Part shown: positions 1-11,012 of the stretch, in pieces
Position numbering within the stretch: the first letter of the stretch is position 1
Layout: each line of letters begins with the position of its first letter
Source: Ulota crispa
Lineage: Eukaryota > Streptophyta > Bryopsida > Orthotrichales > Orthotrichaceae
Assembly: GCA_963920765.1 (NCBI GenBank)
Contig: OY987242.1
Span: 15,028,002-15,092,001, forward strand
Reading direction: 5' to 3'
DNA: 64,000 nucleotides
Program-made: the position numbers and the translations under genes
The notes under the pieces: generated by a model
Database searches by the model: none
The model's input: the letters and a program-made list of their open reading frames with translations, nothing else
What the model was told of the DNA's origin: nothing

Positions 1-162
1 CAAGCTGTCATGTTTTGTGTAAATATAGTTAATCCTTCAATGATGGAATGTCTTTTGACATTCAAAGTAAGATGAGTATTGATTGGTTCATTGCATGTTT
101 GCTAGGTAAATATACAGTGATGTTTGGATAAGGTCAACCTTTGTAAGAGAAATATTTGGATA

Positions 163-323
163 CAATGATGCTTGGATAAGGTCAACCAGAGAAATGTTTG
201 GATAGTGTCAAGGTCCCCTTTTTTTTGTTCTTAGGCAAATAGAATGTTTATTTACAGTCAATGCTTGAGTATGGTCAACATATTTTTCTTGCCCAAGGCA
301 TTGACCTTATCCAAGCATCATTG
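163..323. repeat. foldback with perfect 23-bp arms
   Basis: The 23 bases at 163-185 are the exact reverse complement of 301-323; the core is GGATAAGGTCAA. The loop is 115 bases. A further partial copy of the GGATAAGGTCAACC word lies at about 126-139, so the arm also recurs in direct orientation. No clear target-site duplication was found. Confidence 0.7.
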
Positions 324-1024
324 TTGTGAGAGTGATTAGGTTTCTTAGAAATGAAAAAATGAGATGAACTTGTATTGTGGAAACAAGGTAGAAGATTGAA
401 GAAAGTCAGAATCTTGCACTTCAGATACGATGATACACAAAATATCTCATCGGAGTTACTGTTCAAAGCCATTCTTGCACAATACCATGTGGCAACGGTG
501 CAAGAAATCAATGACCATAGGCAAGCTGTGCCATGAATACCAAACTATCAATGTATTGTGAGGTGTTTGTAAAACACCCTTCTAAGCGTTGATTTACATT
601 TTCTAGTGTGGTATACTCCAAACTATTTTTCAAACAAGTTTTCTTAAAAGTCGAGTAGAAAATGTATCAAACTCATTTTGTTTTGTAAATTATTGAGTCA
701 TATTGCATCAATTCTGAATTACTGAAATTGGAAAGGGGCTACTGCACAACAATTCCTACCATGAAACTTTCACAAATAACTCATTGAAAACACAAACATT
801 TAGACCTTTTTAATGTGATAACCTAAACACCCATGATGTAGGTACTGTAAGCTGATAGCAAATTTGTCAACAATTATTTTTTATTAAACTAATTAATTGT
901 TCTGCTGAAAAAATAGTATTACGCTTTTGGAAAGAAGTGTATGGACACTTAAGCTTGTCAAAATTAAAACAAATTTATTGAGTTAATAGTATTGCTTCAA
1001 TGTTATGGATTCATGACTACGGAT

Positions 1025-1140
1025 CAAGGCATTTTTTTTGGCAAAAAATTGATTGGCTCAACCAACTAGGAGCAGTCCCTTTAGTTTTTGACCAAGTAGT
1101 TGAGGACACCTAGCAGTTTTTTGCCAAAAAAAATGCCCTG
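1025..1140. mobile_element. hAT-like MITE, 116 bp
   Basis: The element is flanked by a perfect 8-bp direct repeat, CTACGGAT, at 1017-1024 and 1141-1148. Its ends are inverted: CAAGGCATTTTTTTTGGCAA on the left and the complement of CAGGGCATTTTTTTTGGCAA on the right. An 8-bp duplication with CAGGG-type ends is the usual signature of hAT elements. There is no room for coding sequence, so it is non-autonomous. Confidence 0.8.
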
Positions 1141-1842
1141 CTACGGATGGGAACGGAATTCCCTTCATAAGACGAAAGTGAAAATTGGAAACTCACAACC
1201 ACGTAGATCACAAGCTAACTACACCATCGGACAATCTACAAGATGTATAAAGGATATATTAGATGATGATTTTAAGTAGAACATGATGGAGACAAACAAG
1301 AATAGTCATTCTTAATATTTTGCAAGCTGCTATTTAGTGACTATGTAGCACTTAAGAAGACTTAAATATTCAACAATAATCAACACATATGTAGAAAGTA
1401 AAAGAACATTCATAAGGCCTTGGTGTTCATAATTAGAATTACTTGAGATACTTGCATTTTCAGGAGTATCACCTAAACTATTATCACCAGACTAGAAGCA
1501 AAAAAAAATCTGTTGTTGAATATAGTAAGCATACAGACTGTCAAAACTTGTGTTCACATCTTTTTTTTACCAAGAGCTAAAGATGTTTGTGTACACAATA
1601 TCAAATGTTTAATTTAGGATTATTGCCTTTGTGCTTATGGTATAGGTGTACCTTTACTACAATTGGGGATTGCATTCAAAATTCATGACATTTTGTTGTG
1701 AGCAATACTCCAATGCGAGGACGTGGAAAGCATACTAAAGCTGGTAGTAGAGCTTATAGTGCGCTTGCGTCTAGGATATAAATGAATGTGCATTCATCAT
1801 GGTATAGAAGCATTAGTGAGGACCTCCAAAGCATTGCACTCT

Positions 1843-4800
1843 CTACTTTGATTGTAGCCAAAATCGGATGGAGTGGTCAAATCCACAGCTCAAAAAAGCT
1901 GCTTCACTTGGCGAGTGTTCTATCCACCGCGGTGCACCCACATGGTTTGATGGAATCCGTGAGACTACATCTCCTGTCAATGAGTTCCATACCACTATCT
2001 GTACACATTCATCATTGGAAAATTGTGAGCATAAGACAAATCTTACAACAATACAAACATGCACTAGAAGTTCTCACAATTTTGACAACACTTATCTGGA
2101 GTTTATCTTGAATTTATCATGAACTGTCCACAGTTTTATCTTGATGAAATTTCATCAAAATTTTGCTAAAAATAGGCAAAGATAACTTCAAAAAACATCA
2201 CTAAACAAGGTATTTTTTTCTAGTGGTAGCTAGAAGAAACATCATGCACGAAGTTGTATTTAAAGGTTTTGAAGAGGAATTGGATTGACCTCGTTTTGTA
2301 ACTTGTCAATAGAGAGTATGAATTCCTCAGTATGGTTAAAAGTTGCCTACATTAGAGAATTTTCCCACAAGATTTCAAAAGAAATAAATAAGTCGTCATG
2401 GTTAGCACAAATCTACATGATGATGCATAAACTAGAAAAAGCAATCAATTCAGGTTATGAAAGGTATTTTTCTAATTATGTAGCTTCTTGGAATATTACA
2501 AAAGAATCAAGATTACTTTGCATAAATGAGGATTCTTCAAACATAGGAGGTTCGTTTTCATGATGATGTCAAATTTGTACATTGAAATTTATACAAATGA
2601 GATTAAATGAATTAGGGCAAGGAATACACACTTGGCAACGCATTTGAGGATGTTGAGCACCTTGGTAGGATTTTACCTGCCGACCAGTGCTCACTTCCCA
2701 TAACCTAATTTTAGAGTCTTTTCCACATGATAAAACATATCTGCTCAAGAAAACCATACTTATGCCATTGAGATTCTTTGCTTCAAGAAAAATAAAACAA
2801 TCAAAGCAACTGTGTTTACACAAAAGGATCAAATTTGCTATGACAAACAATACTTGCAAAATAACAAAAAACTATCATGTAAGCCTTATAGTTTTTTACC
2901 AAAAAAGACCAAATCTAGACTAGGACTAACCTTTGGTCTTTGGTAAAGGTGGCGCTGGTTGCTTCTGTGGTTCCGTGAGCTCCAACAATTGCTTGCACGC
3001 ACCGTGCAGTCAAGCCATCCCAAATTCGAACACTCCCATCTTTACTTGCAGTGACATATAAGCCTCCATTTGCAGAGTATCGGACCTACAAAACCATACA
3101 ATTCCAATGGTCACTGAACGTGATTTAGGCAAAGGCTCCAAATACATGATTTTGGCATCATTGCCATGTTTTTATGTTATCTTTATCATCATCATTATAA
3201 GGCCATCAATTAATCAATGGATCAAAGAACTCAAAGGAAGTGGGTTAAACAAACTCAAGCACTCTAATGAGCTGAGATGTTAGATATGCAACCTGGTTGA
3301 TAGCACCACCAATGTGATTGTCTTGAAGGGACAACGTTAGATAGCATTGAAATGTTGACACGTCATACAAATGCGCAATTGGGTGGTCTGTTCCTGAAGA
3401 TTGGTGCAAGAGAGGACTCAGGCATTAAAAAATAACCACCATAATTTAAATACATCTTAGCTAGGATGCACCAAAATAAGACCATCATTGTTAGGTGGTG
3501 TTTTGCATTGAAAAATAGTGCAGTTTATCCAAATTTGGATGAAATTTCATTATACACAAAAATAAAATTGCATTAAAATCAACACAAAAAACATCACCTA
3601 ACAAGAGCTTTTCTTCTAATAACCAAGCTAGATGTCCCTCTTTCCAATCAAAAAGAATTTCCATTAAATTCCAAACTATAGCAGCACTATGATAAATCAT
3701 TAAATATAGGTGCTATAAAGGAAAACATTACAACATCTAGTAAAATGAATTTATTGCTAATGAATCCATATGTCAACGCTCAGAAACCTGCAAGAAGATA
3801 ATCACCGCAGGGATGAAATGCAACTGAACGTACATTGTGTGTATCCTGCACTTATTAATAACAAATTGGTAAAATGATTGCTTGATAGACTTAAGTGATA
3901 AAAAGATATTTAGCTGTTAATGACATTCATCATACATTTACTCTATTATGTCAATAAATCAAATATAAGAACCATGCACAACAACATTTTTAGGGTTGAT
4001 TTATCTAATTTTTAGCACAGCCATGCTAATGACACACAAATTAGCATATGTATAGGCAAGAATCAACTGTATTAGGTTCAGCAGGGACAAAATAATGGGT
4101 AGCCAAAAACCATGAATTTATCCCAAGAAATCTTCATAAAACCCTGCCAACAAGCCATGATTCCCTTGGATATATTATGCTACTCGGATGTCCCCAGACG
4201 TATTTCTTGCCTGTTATACCCGCCATTTTCACCTCAACTACAACTTTTAAGAGCAAAAATTTGCAGCAAGAGAGAGAAAATTTAAACCTGAATAACTCTC
4301 ACAACACGTCTAGCACCTGATTTGGCAAAGTCAAAAAACCTGCATAAATGATCACGTTATCAAGACCAATCATCCAAGGAACTTCACGGTATACAAATAC
4401 TTTGGTACTCAGAACTTCTAATAACCTACAACAAGATAAAGGACTATGTTTTGCAGAATAGACAAATTGAATTGCAAACCGTTAAAAAATTGGATGAAAA
4501 ACGTACTTAATGGTGCGGTCTTTAGCACCGGATATAAGTATTGGCATTTGCGGATGAAAATCCAAGTCATTAATTGGCTGTATCATAATTAATGATTCAA
4601 TTTCAATATAGGAGCTACATTCAAAATTTCTTATTTTATCATGGCTCACTTTGATACATGTCCAAAATTTGATGGACTATGATGTTATGAAAACTCAGCA
4701 CAAAATTTGGTACGTATTCTAAAGATAATAATTGTTTTAGAATACGATGTATGAGATGAGAATCTTGAAAATAATGCTCAAGAAATGGGCTTTTATAATT

Positions 4801-6407
4801 TCTCTTTCATTGAAACCAGTGAGTTGAAAATGCACAAAGATAATGTTATAATAAAAAAAAGAACCTGCATGTGATCATAAAATGTTTGCATAACTGGACG
4901 AATGGAAGATTCATGGGAACCACCATTTGCCACCATCATTTGCCGTAGTTTATCAACCTGAATTTATTCAAAAGCTATGTCTATTAGAATATATTTTTAT
5001 TTACCAACTTGTTAGAGATGAAAATTTCCTGTAAAATTTCTACTACTCTTACACATTTGAATCCCATAAATTGTATAAATGTAAAGTGACAACTTACACA
5101 CACTTTGTAAATAAATCTGCATTAAATTTTGAAAATGAGAACACGTAAACATTACAAACACTGAAATATCAACTACGATGATGAATAAGAGGGCCTTTGA
5201 CAAAATTTACCTCAAATAGCTTGATCAATGTATCTGCACTACCAGTGGCCACAAATCGTCCATCAGGGCTGAAGCGTGCACAACGGGCCATGTTCTACAA
5301 TGAATATGCAACCCTCAAATTATAGTTTTGCAGTCTCAAACAACACATTTTGACCTTGTAAACAGCTGCAAATACCTCAATAATTATATCAAGTAGTTCA
5401 AGCATGAAAAAACTTGAAACCAGGGACAAAGATATTGCTAAATACTCTATTAAAAAAAACATACATAAACAGTAAACAAACCTTATGCTCAAAGGCATGT
5501 TGAGATTCATATTTGGTGAAGCCCTTTGAAGTTCCTTTGATTGCCTGCACTGAGCTGTACACATCAATGGGTATCATATCAAAAAATCCTTCTACCACTA
5601 ACTACTGCAAAACAAATCAAGAAATTTTATTTTTAACCAATGGAAAGGCTGCGCAAAACCAGTGATTTAGAGATGTCAACACCTAAAATCCAAAGAAGTC
5701 CTGCTTATCGGGGGCTGAGGCCCATAGCGAACTAAAGTAGCTCCACTTCTACTTTTATCAATTGTTGAACCCGGATTCATGTCCTCTTGGTCCACGACCA
5801 AGCCCTTTCATGCAAAACACCAAGTCCAAATATTTGTTTTCTTCACAAAAGTTGATAACAGCAAGAAAACATCTCATTAAATATCCTCATTATCGTAACA
5901 TGCAACTGCAATACACCAACTTTGAAGCAATCAATTTCTAAAATATTGCATCTCATTAAGAGTGCTCAAAACAAAACAATTGAACGCAATTAACAAATTT
6001 TGTAGCGATTAACTTCTACGAATTTTAAAGAAGAAAGATTAAGAACGATTCAAACCTTACGCACGAGGTCTAGGAGCTTGTTTGATGGCACCTCAGTTTG
6101 CAACGGCGTCATTGCGGCATTAGAGACAGCGATAGCCGCCTGCATTAACAACAATCCTCACCATGAAGCGATCCTTCAACAAATACTTTGCACCTAAATT
6201 TTTTGCTTATCAAGGAAAAAAAGAACCGAAATCTCTTCGCCTTAGCTTTATAAATTGCGTAAACAAAAACCTTTGAAGCGCAAAAAGAAAAGAGAGTGAA
6301 ATTGCAACCTGGAGCAAGTTATGGTGTCGCAAATGCGCCACAATCAATGCCATGACGTGATGTTGCAATGCACCGTCGTGTAGGAGGTGGTCCACATCCA
6401 ATCCCAT
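1843..6407 (-). CDS. CSTF50: Cleavage stimulation factor subunit 50 (CstF50), WD40 protein
   Basis: Part of the CstF complex that acts with CPSF in nuclear pre-mRNA 3'-end cleavage and polyadenylation. Thirteen exons join in frame with GT-AG sites: 6407-6309, 6139-6056, 5804-5683, 5554-5482, 5294-5211, 4957-4865, 4577-4507, 4339-4288, 3845-3788, 3393-3293, 3085-2931, 2740-2632, 1998-1843. They give about 418 residues; the Arabidopsis protein is about 429. Exon 1 has the N-terminal dimerisation motif ALIVAHLRHHNLLQ. Later exons carry WD40 blades with RFSPDGRFVATGSADT, LDFHPQMPILISGAKDRTIK, YVLSCGKDSKIRLWEV and the C-terminal NHVGAPRWIEHSP. Joining exon 12 to exon 13 gives about 19 residues fewer than homologues before the last blade, so an extra exon may be missed there. 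The start at 6407 directly precedes the conserved N-terminus. The upstream leader is a 58-bp triple repeat. Confidence 0.9.
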
Positions 6408-6415
6408 TTTTAGAC

Positions 6416-6588
6416 GATTTAGTGTAAAAATTAATGCTGAAGATTGAAACAATAAGCGTGGAACTATAGCAAGATTTTAGTGTAAAAATTAATGATACAT
6501 ATTGAAACAATAAGCGTGGAACGACAACAAGATTTTAGTGTAAAAACTAATGCTACAGATTGAATCAATAAGTGAGGAACGACAGCAA
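6416..6588. repeat. three tandem 58-bp units in CstF50 leader/promoter
   Basis: Units at 6416-6472, 6473-6530 and 6531-6588 share the words TAGTGTAAAAA, ATTGAA and CAATAAG, with scattered substitutions. The first unit begins 9 bases upstream of the CstF50 start codon, so the repeat forms the proximal 5' leader or core promoter of that gene. Confidence 0.85.
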
Positions 6589-9030
6589 AAACGTCAAGAA
6601 ATCAGTTCCGACATTCTTCCAGAGAAATACTCGACGTTGCAAATGCCACTTTACACTACAATCCTGCCTTCCGGCAGAGTAACTTTATTGCCCGTGTGAA
6701 CAAACGGTAGAAATATCCGGTTCACACTGTACTGTTTTGCACTTCAGAATTTTGAGATAACCTGGTTCACTTAATGTATGTACACCCATACGCGTCAAAC
6801 TAAGGATTTTGAACATGATGAGTATCAATAAACAGCTAGCAAATTATAAGATCCTATTAGGAACTGAAAAATAATGAGTTTGCACATTTGAATGTATTAT
6901 TTCAATACTGTGAGAATAAGTTGTGAATTTTTAAAAATCAAACTGCCACTGCACCTATAACCACTATTAAGATTTCATGTTCACATGTTGTACATCATTG
7001 TCATTACATTTATTCACTTTCACAGATTTTCCAAGATTTCAGAGGTGACATTTATGGGGAAAATGGTGCTTATGGGTGTACATACCTTATTGCAAGTTGA
7101 GGCAAACTTGATCTTTTGGGAACTCATAATACTACACAAGTTATTTCAATTACTGCGTCCCACCCAATGTTTTTTTTAGGCGATAAAAAGCCAGGTTACT
7201 ATAAAACTAACATGTCTCACCATTTCCCTTTGTTTATTGGCCAATGGGGGAACCCTAAATCAAATCTGGTGACACTAGAGGAATCCAAAAAAAATCATTG
7301 GTCCCACCCTAATAACGCTAATTTGAACTAATTCAAGATACACGGGAATTAGTTAGGCAGACTAATAAAGCATTTCATAATAATTTAAACTATTTTAGTA
7401 TATAATTGGTTATAAAATTTATAAATTATCTCATTGTGTGACTCAAGTGACTAAAATTCTGAGGAGGTTTTATTAACATGAAAGAATAGAGTCAAACTCC
7501 TTTTGAAAATAATTAAATAATAATCTTTTGGAATTAGCTTAAAATTTGGAAGTTGGCTCATAATTGTTAGCATATAAAATTTGAATATGATTGGATGATA
7601 ATATTTCATTATGAGAACTTTGAGAAAACATTTTATTTGTTTAAGAATATAGGGCATCACACATTGTCGTTTTGTTGATAGTGTTTTTTTAGCTTCACTT
7701 CAAAAGGGGCCATCTTTCTCCATGTTGTAAAACTATTAAATTGAGAAATTTTCTTAATTGACAGGGTATAAATTCCCCCATTTTGACAAGGTTCAGTGGA
7801 ATTTATAAATTTGTCTTTCTTTTGGTAAGATTTTTGTCTTCATAAATTTCTTTTCAATAGTCTCCTCTATTTGGTTATAAACGTAAAGATGACTATTGTG
7901 AATCCTTTAAGTATTTAATGGAAGAAAAAAAAATCATTTAAACCTATAACTTTATGAAGTTATTATATGTCATTTATACGCTAGTAGCAATCTTTGAATC
8001 CCCCCAAGAAATTATATTTTTCCTCTTCAATATTCTAAACATATGAACACCTTATGGTATCTATATCATATGAAACACGGATAACGTCAAATTCAATAAA
8101 GTACTTCAAACTAATTGCTATTGTAACAAAGAAAGTAGATTTTTTAGTAAATGGCTTATAGGACATAAGAGAGACTACAAAAATACAAACAAAAACTAGG
8201 AAATTCATATTGAATAAAAAATTGTACTCTAAATGCCCAAGGCACTAATTTTGGTGTTCAAGATGCTATGAGATTTTGCTGAAGGCAAAGATTTGAATGT
8301 TTCAAAAAATATGAAAAAGCTTCAGTTTGAAATCAGCTTCTATGTTTAATTTGAATGTCTTTTGTACTAAACTTCCAATTATTTTTGGTAGAAGCTAAAT
8401 TGCGAGCATGCCTGAGCCTATGACACCACTTTGGAAAAACAGGTAGCAAGTTGAAAATAAAGTCAAGACTTCCCCATAGGCAATGAGGGGGCTTATATCA
8501 AGGATTCATCACCTAAGTCTACATGTGTTTTGTGCCAATTTCACATGGAATGTCTCTCTTATAGAAATTACGTTGAGTTCTCTAGTTCATATTGATTTTG
8601 GCCAATAATTGAAATTAGATTTTTCCTTTGTTGTAGGTGGTAGCTCTTTGATTGTTGCGTTGCACAATCTTTTGTGAAATTATTGCCATGGATTTGGAAG
8701 GGGAGCTAGTAATATTAAAGTAGCAATAATAAATATTAAATCATTAGAAGTAGTTGTTTCTCAATTTTGTACACAAAAGTTGCTAGTTTAGCATAATAAG
8801 TTGCTTGCAATTGCAAAAAAAATAGTGAACTCCTTACTCATCCACATTTAGTCACAAATATCTTAACATCCACAAGATTGTTTTGGAATTTTTTTAGGAG
8901 CACCGTCTAGAACCCTTGAAGTACACATTACAATTATGTTTTAATGTTCACTAATGATCTTACAACTTCAATTTAAAAACTTCCAAGATGCCATTTTGAA
9001 ATAAGACAAGTAGCCTTCTGCATTTAGGAA
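6589..9030. other. intergenic, AT-rich, no gene seen
   Basis: This is the upstream flank of CstF50. The first 200 bases should hold its promoter, but no clear TATA box was assigned. The rest is low-complexity AT-rich sequence without splice-flanked coding segments or strong inverted repeats that I could see. Confidence 0.5.
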
Positions 9031-9034
9031 TTAA

Positions 9035-9815
9035 CCCCTCATCTCCTAAAGAGCCAAAATTATCCCATTTCCCATCTATTTTGTCTAAGAGCATCTCTTG
9101 CAACCCTCCAAATGTCGGCCCTCCAATTCCTCTCTATCCATTTTAGAGGGACTAGCCACTTGTATCCCCAATAGTGCAACTCATTAAGTATAGTGCCAAC
9201 CAATCACAAGTCAAAGAACTTCCAAAAACAATAAAGTAAGTTATGATTACCATAGAATATAGCTTGTAGAGAGTTTAGAGGCCCCCTTCAAATATGGCTT
9301 ATTTGAAGGGGGAAGGTAAGGTCGCCGCCCCCATCAGCATGACTATCTCCATGGGCGTCAGGCCTCGAAAAGTAAATGGTTATGGCTTATGGGTACTTGA
9401 GTGATAGTTATGGGTGACAAAATGATAGTTGTGGGTGACTGGCATGACGGTTTTTAGTACCCATCTCAATGTTTAAGAACCAACAAGCCTTGTTTTTAGC
9501 ATCTCTTACACACGGTTCCTACAATTTCAATGATTTTGGACTTTGAAAATTATTTGTGAACAAATGCTTGTAGTTGAAACCTTGCAATAATTGCCAATAT
9601 TTTTAATTTCCTTTTTCCAACATACAATATTTTTTCCAAAGTTAATCAATTGTTTTACCTACTCCAAAACCCTTATTTCCATACTTATGGTGGTAGCTAC
9701 CTTAAATGTAGAGGCCAACACCACTAAAATTAATTACTTTTCATCCAGAAAGCAACGGGGCATCCACATTTGGCGGGTGGCATGAGACGCTCTCAGATCC
9801 GCCAGCAATGAGGGG
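9035..9815. mobile_element. TTAA-bounded element, 781 bp (piggyBac-like ends)
   Basis: TTAA lies at 9031-9034 and 9816-9819. The internal ends are inverted: CCCCTCAT on the left and ATGAGGGG on the right. No longer target duplication is present outside. Inside are a GAGCATCTC word at about 9091, which looks like a Harbinger-type end without a partner, and a hairpin at 9282-9312. No transposase was recognised. Confidence 0.5.
9282..9312. repeat. 12-bp perfect stem hairpin
   Basis: CCCCCTTCAAAT at 9282-9293 pairs with ATTTGAAGGGGG at 9301-9312 across a 7-base loop. It lies within the TTAA-bounded element. There is no T-run after it and no neighbouring gene end, so a terminator role is not suggested. 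Confidence 0.6.
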
Positions 9816-9819
9816 TTAA

Positions 9820-11012
9820 ATATGACTCTAGCAAATAAAGACATATCCACAACTTCCCTGTCTCCTATTGCAAACCCCACAAACAAACATCGCAAATCTA
9901 ATACATAAACAACTAAAGGACGCTATTAGGTTCTGCAATTTGTTTCGTTGTGTAGGATTTGTGTGGAATAAAAGTTACAAGAAAAATGCTTGATGTCGAC
10001 TTGAAATTAAGAAATGCTTGTGGGATATCATTTGAATAGTGATCAATTTGATGTTATAATGGATATCTCTATTATACTATCTTTGGTCGGCATGCAGTTA
10101 GCAGGATTAGTTCTAATACAACTGGTCAACAAAATTTTATAAGATCAAAAACTTCTGTGATGAAAAGATGACATCATCCTTACGGACAAGGATTAAGAGC
10201 TTTTATTCCCGTATACATCACTACAGTACCGGTACAAAAGTTGGAAACCGGCGTAGTTATTGTAAATTTAATGTCACACATCTAACAACAACTTGTCCTT
10301 TCAACAAAAATGATCCCAGCAAATGATCAAAGAAAGTGAACATACAACCGCAGAACATACAACTCACTGTTGTACTGTACAGGAAATAATGAAGAGACCA
10401 ACCACAAAACCATGCCAAAGAGTCAGACGACCCAAGAAAAACCATAAACCAAAAACCAAAACAAGTCACAGTATTCTCATGTGGGACGCTCAAGTCGGGG
10501 AAAGCTATGTTCTTATCCTCTGCAAGGAGTATCATGCTTGAGGAATGGAACACCTCAGACAACTGCAATTTGCTAAACAGCATAACAATTGGGCGAAGAA
10601 CACCTCCAAATTTGGGAGCTTCGAGAATATGAAACAAACGGTGACCAGGCCTTGGCAACAACCTGCAGATGTCTAAATCACAGCATCACCTTCCAAACTA
10701 GACTACGATGAAAAAAGACTAAAAAGGGCAGGATAATTAGATGATGAACAGGGAGAAGGCAAGCAGGTCGTGGACAAGAAGAAGTCAAATTTTCCAACGT
10801 CATCGATCGGCAAACATGAGAATGTTTTTTTCATTCTGCATCCAGCATATCTGCACATTCACACTACACCAAGAGGAATGGAGTTGGTAGCAAAACTCAG
10901 GACCTTGATCTTGGCACAAGCAGACACATAGCAAGGCAGGCAGGCAGGCAGAGGAGCGGGGTTTTCAAAGGAATTTCAAACATGTAGATAGATGTGAACA
11001 ACTCTCATTGCT
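9820..11012. other. intergenic plus 3' UTR of ARID-ELM2 gene
   Basis: About 380 bases show no recognised feature. From about 10200 the sequence becomes less AT-rich and probably holds the 3' untranslated region of the minus-strand ARID-ELM2 gene, whose stop is at 11013. A short GGCA repeat lies near 10935-10952. An open frame at 10257-10661 (minus) has no recognisable domain and is treated as chance. Confidence 0.45.

Larger units (their letters stand above)
1..1842. other. intergenic, no gene seen
   Basis: AT-rich sequence downstream of the minus-strand CstF50 gene. I found no exon-like segment with splice sites and recognisable protein. It holds a foldback at 163-323 and a short hAT-like element at 1025-1140. 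The 3' untranslated region of CstF50 should lie just below position 1843, but no polyadenylation signal was assigned. Confidence 0.6.

Noticed and set aside
9091..9510. Second Harbinger-like MITE starting GAGCATCTC
   Set aside because: The left end is recognisable but no inverted right end with a TAA or TTA duplication could be found.
10257..10661. 134-codon minus-strand open frame
   Set aside because: No similarity recognised; it falls in the expected 3' untranslated region of the ARID-ELM2 gene and has no splice-supported context.
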